Shown: positions 31,544 through 41,515, counted from the first letter of the stretch. The stretch: DNA of 56,803 nt from Cellulomonas sp. HZM (GCF_000708885.1 NZ_JEOE01000019.1:1-56803), one strand, 5' to 3'. A program made the numbers and translations. Notes: a model not told the origin generated them from the letters alone.

Positions 31544-33577
31544 TCAGACGTGCTTGCCGACCGCGTCCTCGGCACCGGGGTGCAGGGGGCCGGTCGTCTT
31601 CTGCACCTGGAGCAGGAACTCCACGTTCGACTTGGTCTCCCGAAGCTTGCCGACGAGCAGCTCGATCGCCTGCTGCTGGTCGAGCGCGCCCATGACGCGA
31701 CGCAGCTTGTAGATGATCTTCAGCTCGTCGTTCGACATGAGGATCTCCTCGCGGCGCGTGCCCGACGCGTTGACGTCGACCGCCGGGAAGATGCGCTTGT
31801 CCGCGAGCGAGCGCGACAGGCGCAGCTCCATGTTCCCCGTGCCCTTGAACTCCTCGAAGATGACCTCGTCCATCTTGGAGCCGGTCTCGACGAGCGCCGA
31901 GGCGAGGATCGTCAGCGAGCCGCCGTTCTCGATGTTGCGTGCCGCGCCGAAGAACTTCTTGGGCGGGTACAGCGCCGACGCGTCGACGCCACCGGACAGG
32001 ATGCGGCCCGAAGCCGGTGCGGCCAGGTTGTACGCGCGCGACAGGCGGGTGAGCGAGTCGAGCAGCACGACGACGTCCTGACCCAGCTCGACCAGGCGCT
32101 TGGCCCGCTCGATGGCGAGCTCGGCGACGATCGTGTGGTCGGACGCGGGCCGGTCGAAGGTCGAGGCGATGACCTCGCCCTTCACCGTGCGCTGCATGTC
32201 CGTGACCTCCTCGGGGCGCTCGTCGACGAGCACGACCATGAGGTGGACCTCGGGGTTGTTCGCGGTGATCGCGTTGGCGATCTGCTGCATGATGATCGTC
32301 TTGCCGGCCTTGGGCGGCGCGACGATGAGGCCGCGCTGGCCCTTGCCGATCGGTGCGACGATGTCGATCACGCGGGGCGTGATGCGCGTCGGGTCGTCGA
32401 TCTCGAGGCGCAGCCGCTCCTGCGGGTACAGCGGCGTGAGCTTGGTGAAGTCCGGCCGCTGGCGCGCCTCGTCGGGCGTCTGGCCGTTGACCGAGTCGAG
32501 CCGCACGAGCGCGTTGATCTTGCTCGGGCGGTTGCCCTGCTGCTGCGGCACCTGCTCGCCCTCGCGGGGCTGGCGGACCGCACCCGTGATCGCGTCGCCG
32601 CGGCGGAGACCCGCACGCTTGACCTGGTTGAGCGAGACGTAGACGTCGTTGGGGCTCGGCAGGTAGCCCGTGGTGCGGACGAACGCGTAGCTCTCGAGCA
32701 CGTCGAGGATGCCCGCCACGGGCAGCAGCACGTCGTCGTCGGCGACCTCGATCTCGTCGAGACCCGCGAGGTCCGGGCCGTTGCCGCCACGGCCACGGCC
32801 GCGCTTGCGGTCACGGTCGCGGTAGCGGTCGCGCGAGCGGCGACGACGGCCGGTGCCGTCCTCGTCGCCGTCCTGCGCCTGGTTCTGGCCCTGGTTCTGG
32901 CCCTGGTTCTGGGCCTGAGGCTGGTTCTGGTTGGAGTTCTGGGCCTGGCCCTGGCGCTGCTGGCGCGGCTGGCCGTCGTCGGCGCGCTGCTGCCCGTTCT
33001 GGCCGTTCTGGCGACGCTCGTCCTCGCCCGCCTGCGGCGCGCCCGCGCCACGTGCGGAGCGGCGCGAGCGGCGCTCACCGGTCACGTCCCCGACCGCGTC
33101 CGCCGCACGCGCGGCGCGGTCGTCGCGGTCGTCGGGGTGGCCCTTGCCGTCGGCCTTGGCGTCGAGCTTGGCGTCCAGCGCGGCCTCGAGGCCCGCGAGC
33201 GCGTCACCGCGGCGCTGCGGCTGCTGCTCCCGTGCGGGGCGGTCCGTGGAGCGCTCGGTCGTGTGGTCGGTGGTGCGCTCCGCGCGGGGGGCCCGGGCGG
33301 TCTCGTCCGCGGGCGCAGTCGTCGCGTCGGGCGCGGTGCTCACGCTCTCGTTCGCACCAGCGGCGCGGGTCGCGCGACGACGCGCGGGCGCCTCGGCGAC
33401 GGCGACCGCCTGGTCGCGGCGCTCGTCGAGCGCGCTCGGGCGCGAGGAACCGCCGCGGGCGGCCTGGATCGCACTCACGAGGTCGCCCTTGCGCATCTTG
33501 GAGGTGCCCTTGACCCCCAGTCCCGTCGCCATGGCCTGCAGCTCGGGCAGTCGCAGCGCGGAGATGTTGTCTGTCAC
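31544..33577 (-). CDS. rho: Transcription termination factor Rho with long low-complexity insertion
   Basis: A 677-residue hexameric RNA helicase. The N-terminal SAP-like helix region ([20 protein letters not shown]) is followed by about 230 residues of Arg/Asp/Gln/Asn-rich disordered sequence ending in RKRGRGRGG, then the RNA-binding OB domain (AYIRTTG-type [19 protein letters not shown]). The ATPase domain has the P-loop APPKAGKT and [14 protein letters not shown]. Its length exceeds E. coli Rho (419) because of the insertion, a feature of many actinobacteria. A TATCCT/CTGGAC promoter lies at 33815-33842, leaving a leader of about 230 bases. Confidence 0.97.
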   Translation of the reverse strand: MTDNISALRLPELQAMATGLGVKGTSKMRKGDLVSAIQAARGGSSRPSALDERRDQAVAVAEAPARRRATRAAGANESVSTAPDATTAPADETARAPRAERTTDHTTERSTDRPAREQQPQRRGDALAGLEAALDAKLDAKADGKGHPDDRDDRAARAADAVGDVTGERRSRRSARGAGAPQAGEDERRQNGQNGQQRADDGQPRQQRQGQAQNSNQNQPQAQNQGQNQGQNQAQDGDEDGTGRRRRSRDRYRDRDRKRGRGRGGNGPDLAGLDEIEVADDDVLLPVAGILDVLESYAFVRTTGYLPSPNDVYVSLNQVKRAGLRRGDAITGAVRQPREGEQVPQQQGNRPSKINALVRLDSVNGQTPDEARQRPDFTKLTPLYPQERLRLEIDDPTRITPRVIDIVAPIGKGQRGLIVAPPKAGKTIIMQQIANAITANNPEVHLMVVLVDERPEEVTDMQRTVKGEVIASTFDRPASDHTIVAELAIERAKRLVELGQDVVVLLDSLTRLSRAYNLAAPASGRILSGGVDASALYPPKKFFGAARNIENGGSLTILASALVETGSKMDEVIFEEFKGTGNMELRLSRSLADKRIFPAVDVNASGTRREEILMSNDELKIIYKLRRVMGALDQQQAIELLVGKLRETKSNVEFLLQVQKTTGPLHPGAEDAVGKHV
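32879..32914. repeat. 12-bp tandem repeat inside rho
   Basis: CTGGTTCTGGCC occurs twice exactly (32879-32902) and a third time with one change (32903-32914), encoding repeated QNQG units on the minus strand in the disordered Rho insertion. Such a run can change length by slippage without a frameshift. Confidence 0.8.
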
Positions 33578-33867
33578 GAAGGATCCTTCCCCCTCGTTCG
33601 GCGGCCGGTCCGCACAGCGGATCTCGGCCTACGTCCGGTCACGACGACCAGGACGGAGATGGAAGCCTCAGGTGCTGCTCAGGACGACGTCCGTGACGTC
33701 AGCGCACCCGGGCTGGAAGATGCTCCCGGCCGATCGGCTCCGCAGGAGTCCGGCCACCTCGACGGTGCGAGAAGGGCGCGGAAACCGGAGGATCGAGCTC
33801 CGGGGAACGGCTCGAGGATACCACTGTGGACCACTCGTCCAGCTCACTGCCGCCACCTGGGCCGGTT
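33578..33867 (-). promoter_or_regulatory. rho promoter and leader region
   Basis: This 290-base gap has no coding frame. On the minus strand CTGGAC (33842-33837) and TATCCT (33820-33815), 16 bases apart, form a promoter candidate. CCGGAG (33785-33790) pairs with CTCCGG (33798-33803) near the 5' end of the leader. Rho commonly limits its own synthesis through its leader; that would apply here by analogy only. Confidence 0.5.
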
Positions 33868-34806
33868 TCACCCGTTCGCCGCGGCAACGATCTCGACGCC
33901 GCCGTGGGCGACCGCGAGCGGGAGCACGCGCCAGCCGCCCATGGCGCCGCCGAAGGCCGCGGCGATGGCCTCGTCGGCATCGGTCCCGCCACCCTCGAGG
34001 CGACGCGCGAGAGCCAGCACCGTGGGTCCGGCACCCGAGACGACGGCCGCCACACCGGCGGACCGCAGCGCGTCGACGAGCGCGAGCGAGTGCGGCATGA
34101 CCGAGCGGCGGTACTCCTGGTGGAGCGTGTCGACCGTCGCGTCGAGCAGCAGCTCGGGGCGGCGTCCGAGGGCCTCGACGAGCAGCGCGGCACGGCCGGC
34201 CTGCTGCGCCGCGTCGGCGTGCGGGACGGTCGGGGGCAGGACGCCGCGGGCGGCCTTGGTCGACAACGTCGTCGGCGGGATCACGACCACCGGCGCGACG
34301 TCCGGGTGCACGTCGAGCGGGACCGCACGCACACTGCCGGTGCCGCCCCACGCGAGGGTCGCCCCGCCCAGGATCGCCGGTGCGGCGTTGTCCGGGTGAC
34401 CCTCGAGCTCGGTGGCGAGCGCGAGCAGCACGTCGTCGGACAGCGCCTGCGGCTCCGCGACGAGGCCACGCGCCGCGGCGAGACCGGCGACCACAGCGGC
34501 GGCCGACGACCCGAGGCCGCGACCGTGCGGGATCCGGTTGTGGCACACCAGGTGCAGCCCGGACTGCGGCGCCCCGGCGTGGTCCAGCCCGGCCCGCAGC
34601 GCCTGCACGACGAGGTGCCGCTCGTCGTCCGGGACCTCGCCCGCGCCCTCGCCCGTGACGTCGACGACGACATCCGGAGAACCGAGCGCCCGCACCTCGA
34701 CGTCGTCGTGCAGCGCGAGCGCCAGGCCCAACGCGTCGAACCCGGGCCCGAGGTTCGCGCTCGTGGCCGGCACCCGCACGCGGACGCGGTCCGCACCCAG
34801 GCGCAC
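33868..34806 (-). CDS. thrB: Homoserine kinase
   Basis: A 312-residue GHMP kinase. [20 protein letters not shown] opens the protein, PHGRGLGSSAAAVVAG is the ATP-binding loop and SGAGPTVLAL the third GHMP motif. It phosphorylates homoserine for threonine synthesis. The start GTG 34806 lies 4 bases after the thrC stop, so it is the third gene of hom-thrC-thrB. Confidence 0.95.
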   Translation of the reverse strand: MRLGADRVRVRVPATSANLGPGFDALGLALALHDDVEVRALGSPDVVVDVTGEGAGEVPDDERHLVVQALRAGLDHAGAPQSGLHLVCHNRIPHGRGLGSSAAAVVAGLAAARGLVAEPQALSDDVLLALATELEGHPDNAAPAILGGATLAWGGTGSVRAVPLDVHPDVAPVVVIPPTTLSTKAARGVLPPTVPHADAAQQAGRAALLVEALGRRPELLLDATVDTLHQEYRRSVMPHSLALVDALRSAGVAAVVSGAGPTVLALARRLEGGGTDADEAIAAAFGGAMGGWRVLPLAVAHGGVEIVAAANG

Positions 34807-34810
34807 GACG

Positions 34811-35881
34811 TCAGTCCAGGCCGAGCGCGGAGGCGATCGACACGACGTCGGCGCTGATGCGCTCGGGGCGCACCTCCTCGCCGTCGAGCGTGCGCAGGGC
34901 CCACTGCGGGTCCTTGAGACCGTGACCCGTGACCGTGATGACGATGCGCGCACCCGACGGCACGCGGCCGGCCTCGGCCATCGCCAGCAGCCCGGCGACG
35001 CCCGAGGCGGACGCGGGCTCGACGAACACGCCGACCTCGGCCGACAGCACGCGGTGCGCCGCGAGGATCTGCTCGTCGGTCACGGCCTCGATGATGCCGC
35101 CCGACGTGTCGCGCGCCTCCTCGGCCTGCCTCCAGGACGCGGGGTTGCCGATCCGGATGGCGGTGGCGATCGTCTCGGGCTCGTCGACCGGGAAGCCGCG
35201 CACGATGGGTGCGGCGCCGGCGGCCTGGAAACCCCACACGACGGGGGTGCGGGACGCGGTGCCGTCCGCCGCGTACTCGCTGAAGCCCTTCCAGTACGCC
35301 CTGATGTTGCCGGCGTTGCCGACGGGCAGCACGAAGACGTCCGGTGCGTCGCCGAGCGCGTCGCAGATCTCGAACGCACCGGTCTTCTGGCCCTCGATGC
35401 GGTCAGGGTTCACCGAGTTCACGAGCTCGACCGGGTACGCCTCGGCGAGCTTGCGCGCGGCGATCAGGCAGTCGTCGAAGTTGCCGTCGACCTGCAGGAG
35501 CCTCGCACCGTGCGCGACGGCCTGGCTGAGCTTGCCCATCGCGATCTTGCCGTCGGGGACGAGCACGGCGCACGTCATGCCGGCGCGCGTCGCGTACGCG
35601 GCCGCGGACGCCGAGGTGTTGCCGGTCGAGGCGCACACGACCGCCTTGGCGCCGCGTGCCGCGGCGGCCGACATCGCGGTGGTCATGCCGCGGTCCTTGA
35701 ACGACCCGGTCGGGTTCATGCCCTCGACCTTGACGTAGACCTCGGCACCGACGCGGTCGGACAGCGCGGGCGCGGCGACGAGCGGCGTGCCGCCCTCCCC
35801 CAGCGTCACGACGTGCGTGCGGACGTGCTCGGGCAGGCGGTCGGCGTACTCGGCGATGACGCCGCGCCACTGGTGGGCCAT
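34811..35881 (-). CDS. thrC: Threonine synthase
   Basis: A 356-residue PLP enzyme. [12 protein letters not shown] holds the Schiff-base lysine, [15 protein letters not shown] the phosphate-contact loop, [15 protein letters not shown] the glycine-rich loop. It converts O-phosphohomoserine to threonine. Its ATG shares one base with the hom stop (TGATG), so the two are coupled. Confidence 0.97.
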   Translation of the reverse strand: MAHQWRGVIAEYADRLPEHVRTHVVTLGEGGTPLVAAPALSDRVGAEVYVKVEGMNPTGSFKDRGMTTAMSAAAARGAKAVVCASTGNTSASAAAYATRAGMTCAVLVPDGKIAMGKLSQAVAHGARLLQVDGNFDDCLIAARKLAEAYPVELVNSVNPDRIEGQKTGAFEICDALGDAPDVFVLPVGNAGNIRAYWKGFSEYAADGTASRTPVVWGFQAAGAAPIVRGFPVDEPETIATAIRIGNPASWRQAEEARDTSGGIIEAVTDEQILAAHRVLSAEVGVFVEPASASGVAGLLAMAEAGRVPSGARIVITVTGHGLKDPQWALRTLDGEEVRPERISADVVSIASALGLD

Positions 35882-37191
35882 CAGGCTCCTTCGACTCGCA
35901 GGACGGACACGACGGCGTGGACCACGTCCAGGCCGGCGACGGCCTCGACGGTGCCCGCGAGCGCTCGCTCGCTCGCCGCGTGGGTGGTGATGAGCAGTCG
36001 CGCGACGCTCTCGTCGGCCGCGCCCGTCTGCCGGACCGCCTCGATCGAGACGTCGTGGCGCGCCAGCTCGGCGGCGACCTGCGCGAGCACGCCCGGCTGG
36101 TCACGCACCTCGAGGCGCACCTGGTAGCGGGTACGGGCCTCGTCGGCCGGCAGCACGGGCAGGTCCGCGTACGACGACTCGACGGGACCCCGCCCGCCCA
36201 GCACGCGGTGCCGGGCCGCGGACACGACGTCGCCGAGCACGGCCGACGCGGTGGGCGCGCCGCCCGCACCGCGTCCGTAGAACATGAGCTCGCCCGCCGC
36301 CTCGGCCTCGACGAACACCGCGTTGAACGCGCCCCGCACGCCTGCGAGCGGGTGGTGCGCCGGCACGAGCGACGGGTGGACGCGCACCTGCACGCCCTGC
36401 GTGCCGTCGGCCGCGGTGTTGCGCTCGGCGATCGCGAGCAGCTTGATGACGTGACCGCTCGCGGCGGCCCACGCGACGTCGTCGGCCGACACGCCCGTGA
36501 TGCCCTCGCGCTGGACGTCGTCGATCGAGACGCGCGTGTGGAACGCGAGGCTCGCCAGGATCGCGGCCTTCGCGGCGGCGTCGAAGCCCTCGACGTCGGC
36601 CGTCGGGTCCGCCTCGGCGTACCCGAGCGCCTGCGCCTCCTTGACCGCCTGGTCGAGATCGAGCCCGTCCGTGGCCATGCGGTCCAGGACGTAGTTGGTG
36701 GTGCCGTTGACGATGCCCAGCACGCGCCGGACGTGGTCACCGGCGAGGGACTCGCGCACCGGGCGGACGATCGGGATGGCACCCGCGACGGCCGCCTCGA
36801 AGTAGAGGTCGACCCCCGCGTCGTCGGCCGCCGCGTACAGCGTGGGCCCGTCCTGCGCGAGCAGCGCCTTGTTGGCGGTCACGACGGACGCGCCGTGCTC
36901 GATCGCGCGCAGGATGAGCGTGCGCGCGGGCTCGATCCCGCCCATGACCTCGACCACGACGTCGGCCCGCGCCACGAGGCCCTCGGCGTCGGTGGTCAGG
37001 AGCGCCGGGTCGACGCCCTCGCGCGGTGCGGCCAGGTCGCGCACCGCGATGCCGACGAGCTCCAGCCGGGCGCCCGCGCGCGCGGCGAGGTCGTCGGCCT
37101 GCTCCGTGAGGAGCCTGGCCACGTGGCTGCCGACGACACCGCAGCCCAGCAGGGCGACCCTCAGGGTGTCGGGTCGGGTCGGGTCGGGCAC
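35881..37191 (-). CDS. hom: Homoserine dehydrogenase
   Basis: A 436-residue enzyme. The NAD(P)-binding [17 protein letters not shown] is followed by VTANKALLA and [14 protein letters not shown] of the catalytic domain, and a C-terminal ACT domain ([18 protein letters not shown]) expected to sense threonine. The start GTG 37191 follows GGAGGTGCC. TATCCT at 37233-37228 is a likely -10 element. The gene is normally next to lysA; here about 12 kb separates them. Confidence 0.96.
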   Translation of the reverse strand: MPDPTRPDTLRVALLGCGVVGSHVARLLTEQADDLAARAGARLELVGIAVRDLAAPREGVDPALLTTDAEGLVARADVVVEVMGGIEPARTLILRAIEHGASVVTANKALLAQDGPTLYAAADDAGVDLYFEAAVAGAIPIVRPVRESLAGDHVRRVLGIVNGTTNYVLDRMATDGLDLDQAVKEAQALGYAEADPTADVEGFDAAAKAAILASLAFHTRVSIDDVQREGITGVSADDVAWAAASGHVIKLLAIAERNTAADGTQGVQVRVHPSLVPAHHPLAGVRGAFNAVFVEAEAAGELMFYGRGAGGAPTASAVLGDVVSAARHRVLGGRGPVESSYADLPVLPADEARTRYQVRLEVRDQPGVLAQVAAELARHDVSIEAVRQTGAADESVARLLITTHAASERALAGTVEAVAGLDVVHAVVSVLRVEGA

Positions 37192-37270
37192 GAAGGCACC
37201 TCCGGGACGGTGGGACGGCTGGCCCACAGGATAGGGCGCCCCCGCTCCCCGCCCGTGCGGCTGTCCACGG

Positions 37271-38368
37271 TCAGGCGTCCGCCCGTGCGTCGCCGTTCGG
37301 CACGTCCGGCGCGTCCCGCGCTTCCGGCGCGTCCCGCGCGTCCCGCGCTTCCGGCGCGTCCGGCGCTTCCGGGTCCGGCGCGTCCCGCCCGGTCCCCGGC
37401 GTCGCGCCACGGCGTCCGCGGCGCCAGCCGACGACCACCGCCCCCGCGACGACGAGGACGACGAGCGCGAGCAACGTCCATGGCACGGCCCACGTCGATC
37501 CCTCGACGACGACCGTGGGCAACGTCGCACCGCCGACGCCGACCCCCTCGGGGAAGACGTCCGCGCGCCCGTCGATCCGCACCGCCGGCCACACGCCGCT
37601 GATCTCGACGCTCTGCTCGAGCACGCTCCCCGCGATGAGCTCGGGCGTCTCTGCGCGGTCCGCCGCGGTGCGCAGCACGCCACCCGGGCCCTGCACCTGC
37701 GCCGTCTGCGCCGCGGCGACGCGCGTGTTGCCGGTGTTCCTCAGCTCGTAGCGCAGCGTGACCGAGCCCGGGGCGAACGGGTTCCAGCTCTGGTGGTACT
37801 CGACGCGCAGGTCGGTGGCTGCCACCGCGGGCGACAGCTCGCCCGCGACGCGCACGTGCATGCGCGAGCCCAGCCGGCTGTCGAGCGCGACCGGCGAGCC
37901 GTCCTGTGCCGAGCGGAACGACGTCACCACGCCGCCCGAGTGGTCCCCCGGTGTCGCGTCCTTCGGCACCTCGAGCGTGAACGGCACGGTGGTGCTCGCT
38001 CCGGCCTTCAGCGTGATCTCGTCGTCGTCGAGGTGGACCCACGCGCCGACGTCCTTCGACGGCTCGCCGGCGGGCAGCAGGTCGAGCTGGCCCGACGACG
38101 TCGTGAACGCGTCGGCGGCGTACACCGCGAGCGTGAGGGCCGTCGGCGTCTTGTTCGTCACGACGATCGCGTCGTGGACCGTCTGCCCGGGCTCGACCGA
38201 GTACCCGAAGTTGGGCCGGCCGGTGCCGAGGTCGCCGTCGGCGGGCGCGACGGCCCACTGGACGGTGCCGTCGTCGGCGGCCGGTGCCATGACGGGGACA
38301 GCCGCGGCTGCCGGTGTCCCGACGAGCGCGGCGGCGAGGCCGACGACGAGTGCGGCGAGCGGGCGCAC
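37271..38368 (-). CDS. DUF916 surface protein with C-terminal membrane anchor (WxL-interacting protein type)
   Basis: A 365-residue exported protein. A signal peptide (RPLAALVVGLAAALVGTPAA) precedes a DUF916-type beta domain (VQWAVAPADGD, FGYSVEPGQTVHDAIVVTN, TVPFTLEVPKDATPGDHSGG), a second beta domain, a membrane helix (WTLLALVVLVVAGAVVVGW) and a cytoplasmic tail of Ala-Pro-Asp-Glu-Arg repeats. In Firmicutes DUF916 proteins bind WxL proteins at the cell wall. The start GTG 38368 follows GAAGGAAGG. It is 83 bases after the HtaA/WxL-like gene and probably cotranscribed with it, suggesting it holds that protein on the surface. Confidence 0.85.
   Translation of the reverse strand: MRPLAALVVGLAAALVGTPAAAAVPVMAPAADDGTVQWAVAPADGDLGTGRPNFGYSVEPGQTVHDAIVVTNKTPTALTLAVYAADAFTTSSGQLDLLPAGEPSKDVGAWVHLDDDEITLKAGASTTVPFTLEVPKDATPGDHSGGVVTSFRSAQDGSPVALDSRLGSRMHVRVAGELSPAVAATDLRVEYHQSWNPFAPGSVTLRYELRNTGNTRVAAAQTAQVQGPGGVLRTAADRAETPELIAGSVLEQSVEISGVWPAVRIDGRADVFPEGVGVGGATLPTVVVEGSTWAVPWTLLALVVLVVAGAVVVGWRRGRRGATPGTGRDAPDPEAPDAPEARDARDAPEARDAPDVPNGDARADA
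37308..37390. repeat. Short GCGTCCCGC/GCTTCCGGC repeats in the DUF916 gene
   Basis: The end of the DUF916 reading frame is built from imperfect 9-base units (GCGTCCCGC, GCTTCCGGC, GCGTCCGGC) encoding APEARDA/RDAPDV-type tail repeats. The tail is outside the folded domains and is likely variable between strains. Confidence 0.65.
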
Positions 38369-38451
38369 GGGGGGTCCTTCCTTCGGGGGCGTGCACGGGC
38401 CACGGCCGGCCGGGAGGTCCCGACCGGCCGCGGCCGTCCTGCGTGGTCGGG

Positions 38452-40101
38452 TCAGCTGAGCGCGGTGAGCGTCAGCGTCGACGTGTAGCTGCCCGGCTTG
38501 GCGTCGGCCGGCGCGAGCAGGTCGAGCGTCGCACCGACGTCGACCGTGCCGAGCGCGTGGCCCGCAGCACCGGACACGAGCGTGCTCGACGCCTTGAGCC
38601 CGTTGCCCGTGCCGGGTGCGACGGTCGCGCCTGCGACGGCCCCGACCGAGTTCGCGCTGAGCTTCGGCGTCCAGCCGAGCGCCTGGCCACCGAACGAGCC
38701 GGAGCCGTCGGCCGCGAGGAAGCTGCCGGCCTGGCCGGAGATCGAGAACGCCGGGGCGCCGTCGCGCGTGTCCTTCACGACGATCGCCGGGAGCTGGCCC
38801 GACGCGGTGAAGCCCGCCGCGGTGGAGGTGGCCGTGCCGAGGCTCACCGAGCCCGAGCCGCCGATGGTCCACGAGAACTCGCCCGGGTCCGGGGTGACCG
38901 GCGTCTCGGGGACCTCGACGCCGACGTTCACGTCGCCGGCGAACGTCACGGGCACGAACAGCTCCTGTGCCGCGTTGGCGGCCGCGCCGCCCGCCGCGTA
39001 CACGTAGATGCCGTAGTTGCCGCTCGTCGCGGTCGCCTTCTTGACGTCCACCTGCGCGGTGAACGAGCCGTCCGCGGCGAGCTCGACGAGCGCGGCCGCC
39101 TGCGACGGGTAGTCCGTCGCGACCTGCGTGAGCGATGCCGCCGGCAGCGCCCACTTCTGGCTCGTGATCGGACGCGCCGACGACGACGCACCGGCGGACG
39201 GCCGCCACACGTCGGCGAAGCGGCCGAACGTCACGTAGACACCGGTCGGCTGACCGACCGTGACGGGCACGCGCGTCGACACGTTGGCGTCCGGCTTGAA
39301 GCCGGTGCCCGTGACGGTCACCGTCTCGGTGCCCGCGGGGTCGAAGCCAGAGGTCTTCGACACCGTGATCTTGGGGGTCCATGCCTGAGCGACCGCGGCG
39401 AGCGACGTCGACAGCGTGAAGTCGTCGAGCGCGTCGCCGGTGTTCAGGAAGCCCTGCAGCGCGGCGGAGCCCGCGGCGCTGAGCGTGACGCCCGAGCCGG
39501 AGACGGTCACGGCATCGCCGGTCTCGGTCACCTGGGCCGACGCGACGTCACCGATGACGATGTCGTCGCCGCCGTACGTGCCCGGCGTGTACCCGAGCGC
39601 GGTCCCGGACTCGGGGATGACGACCGACAGGTCGCCCTCGAGCTTCGCGGTGCCGCCGGAGACGACGACCGCGACGTCCTTGACCGTCACCGTGAACGCG
39701 TGCGACGGGAAGTGGAACACCGCACCGCCCGCGCTCTCGACGCGCAGGTCGTCGTCCGACGTGTACGAGCCGCCCTGCACGGGCAGGTGGTACGGGAGCG
39801 TCTCGTTGGGGCTCGACGTGCTGGCGGGCCACGCCGGCGTGCCCGCCGTGTCGAACGTCGCCGGGTCGAGCAGCGTGATGCGCTGGCCGACGGCCACGGC
39901 ACCGACCGGCGGGAGCGCCGCGATCTGCTGGCCGACGTAGTTGCGGAAGCTGTTGCGGAAGCCCCAGTCGAGGGTCCCTTCCGCCTTGACGTCGCGGGAG
40001 TCCGCGGCGCTCGCGGGCATCGCGGCGACGGCGCCGCCGACGATCGCGAGCACGCCTGCGGCGGCGACGGCGCGACCGGCCCAGCCGGATCGTGTTGTCA
40101 C
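38452..40101 (-). CDS. Secreted HtaA-like protein with neocarzinostatin-like and WxL-like regions
   Basis: A 549-residue exported protein (signal peptide to about residue 32, AMPASA). Residues of about 38-235 are HtaA-like (GTLDWGFRNSFRNYV, AVFHFPSHAFTVTVKDV). Residues 245-390 form an Ig-like module (VTVTGTGF, TGVYVTFGRFADVWRPS, GIYVYAAGG) related to that of the 396-residue neighbour. Residues 405-549 have a WxL-like pattern (IVVKDTRDGAPAFSISGQAG, ending YTSTLTLTALS). It probably binds haem outside the cell and attaches to the wall. Start GTG 40101 follows GAGAGGAC. A near-consensus iron box lies 51 bases upstream. Confidence 0.8.
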   Translation of the reverse strand: MTTRSGWAGRAVAAAGVLAIVGGAVAAMPASAADSRDVKAEGTLDWGFRNSFRNYVGQQIAALPPVGAVAVGQRITLLDPATFDTAGTPAWPASTSSPNETLPYHLPVQGGSYTSDDDLRVESAGGAVFHFPSHAFTVTVKDVAVVVSGGTAKLEGDLSVVIPESGTALGYTPGTYGGDDIVIGDVASAQVTETGDAVTVSGSGVTLSAAGSAALQGFLNTGDALDDFTLSTSLAAVAQAWTPKITVSKTSGFDPAGTETVTVTGTGFKPDANVSTRVPVTVGQPTGVYVTFGRFADVWRPSAGASSSARPITSQKWALPAASLTQVATDYPSQAAALVELAADGSFTAQVDVKKATATSGNYGIYVYAAGGAAANAAQELFVPVTFAGDVNVGVEVPETPVTPDPGEFSWTIGGSGSVSLGTATSTAAGFTASGQLPAIVVKDTRDGAPAFSISGQAGSFLAADGSGSFGGQALGWTPKLSANSVGAVAGATVAPGTGNGLKASSTLVSGAAGHALGTVDVGATLDLLAPADAKPGSYTSTLTLTALS

Positions 40102-40151
40102 GTTCTCGTGTCCTCTCGGTGGGGGTGAGAGCCGGTTCGGACCGGCCGGAA

Positions 40152-40170
40152 TGAGGTTAGCCTTACCTAA
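40152..40170 (-). promoter_or_regulatory. Iron box (DmdR1/IdeR/DtxR-type operator)
   Basis: Read on the minus strand the 19 bases TTAGGTAAGGCTAACCTCA match the consensus TTAGGTTAGGCTAACCTAA at 17 positions. It precedes the HtaA/WxL-like gene by 51 bases. With iron bound, a DtxR-family repressor would shut the unit off; low iron would induce it. Confidence 0.85.
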
Positions 40171-40183
40171 TCCTGATGGGAAG

Positions 40184-41515
40184 TCATGTCCGCGATCCGG
40201 TCCACGGCGGCACGATCCAGCCACGCCACGTCCCGATCGCGGCGACCACGGCCAGCAGCGCGAGGGCACCGAGCCCGCCGAGGAGCAGCGGGTCCTGCGC
40301 CGAGAGCCAGCTCACGGCGGCACCCGCCGCGGGGATGAGGCCCGGGGTCGCGGCCGCGAAAGTCGCCGCCGCGGTCGCCGGGAACACACCCGGTGCGACG
40401 GCCCCGCCGTCCAGGCCCGGGGTGACCGGCGTGCTCGACGTCGGGCCACCGCCGCTCGAGCCGCCACCGCCCGAGCCGCCACCGCCCGAGCCGCCGTCGC
40501 CCCCGGGAGTGGTCCCGGTCGGCTCGGGCGTCGGCTGCGTCACGGGGTCGCCCGTACCGCCCGGGTCCCCCGTGCCTGGCTCGGGGTCGGTCGTCGGCGG
40601 CGCGACCGACTGCGACGCGTCGTAGCTCACGTACACGGGGAGCGGGGTCTTGAACCGGTCCCGCTCACCGCCGCTCGTGTACCAGTACGCCGACTGCCCG
40701 GTCTCGACCTGCAGGTCGACGAAGTCCTGCGGGAACGCACCCCAGTAGTCGGAGTTCGCCGCCGTCCGCCGCGCCTGGGGCGTCGCCGAGCCGGTGTCGA
40801 CGCGCACGCCCACGTAGTCCGGCGTCTCGACGATCCCGGTCGAGCCGAGGTCGACGTGCTCGAAGGTCGCGAGCTTCACCTCCCGCTCCTCGAGCGGTTG
40901 CCACGACGACGCGTCCTCGCGGTCGGCCCCGTACCCGCTCGCGGTCGCCGTGAGCGTGCCCACGCCACCCTTGACCGTCAGCACCGGGTCGGTCGCCGAC
41001 CAGTACGTGAGGCCCCCGTAGAACGCGACCGTGAACGAGCCGCGCCACGCGATCCGGGCGGTCCCCTTGCGCTGGTCGACCGTCCCGGTCCCGCCGTCGA
41101 CGACGACCTCGCTCTCGGTGCTCGGCGACGTCGTCGACGCGGTCACGGCCTTGCCGTCGCGGTCGAGGCACCGCGTCGCCCAGGTCGCGAGCGTCGGTCG
41201 GCCCGCGCTGTCGGGCTTCTGGATCCGCACCGAGCCCGAGGTCGAGCGGTAGAAGCCGTCGGCGGCCGTCCAGGCGCGCGACGACCCCGTGTCGCCCGCG
41301 ACGCCCGCGGACAGGAAGTGGCAGCCGAACGCGTACGAGCCGCTGCTCGCCTCGCGGGTCAGCCCCCAGCGCAGCTCGGCGTCCTTGACCGTGAGGACGC
41401 CCGAGCGCGGGATCTCGACCTGGACGTCGACGCCCTTGCCGACCGACGGCGCGGCCGCGACGAGCAGCGCCATGCCGGCCGCCGCGAGCGCGGCACCGAT
41501 CCTGCGGGCTCTCAT
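40184..41515 (-). CDS. htaA: HtaA haemin-binding surface protein with C-terminal membrane anchor
   Basis: A 443-residue exported protein. After the signal peptide (IGAALAAAGMALLVAAAP) an HtaA domain occupies about residues 38-310 (ELRWGLTREASSGSYAFGCH, TARIAWRGSFTVAFYGGL, SGYGADREDASSWQPL). A Pro/Thr/Gly linker with GGGGSGGGGS and a C-terminal membrane helix (LLGGLGALALLAVVAAIG) follow. HtaA proteins take haemin from haemoproteins and pass it to HmuT. Its start overlaps the 396-residue gene stop (ATGA), so it is the last gene of the hmu operon. Confidence 0.9.
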   Translation of the reverse strand: MRARRIGAALAAAGMALLVAAAPSVGKGVDVQVEIPRSGVLTVKDAELRWGLTREASSGSYAFGCHFLSAGVAGDTGSSRAWTAADGFYRSTSGSVRIQKPDSAGRPTLATWATRCLDRDGKAVTASTTSPSTESEVVVDGGTGTVDQRKGTARIAWRGSFTVAFYGGLTYWSATDPVLTVKGGVGTLTATASGYGADREDASSWQPLEEREVKLATFEHVDLGSTGIVETPDYVGVRVDTGSATPQARRTAANSDYWGAFPQDFVDLQVETGQSAYWYTSGGERDRFKTPLPVYVSYDASQSVAPPTTDPEPGTGDPGGTGDPVTQPTPEPTGTTPGGDGGSGGGGSGGGGSSGGGPTSSTPVTPGLDGGAVAPGVFPATAAATFAAATPGLIPAAGAAVSWLSAQDPLLLGGLGALALLAVVAAIGTWRGWIVPPWTGSRT

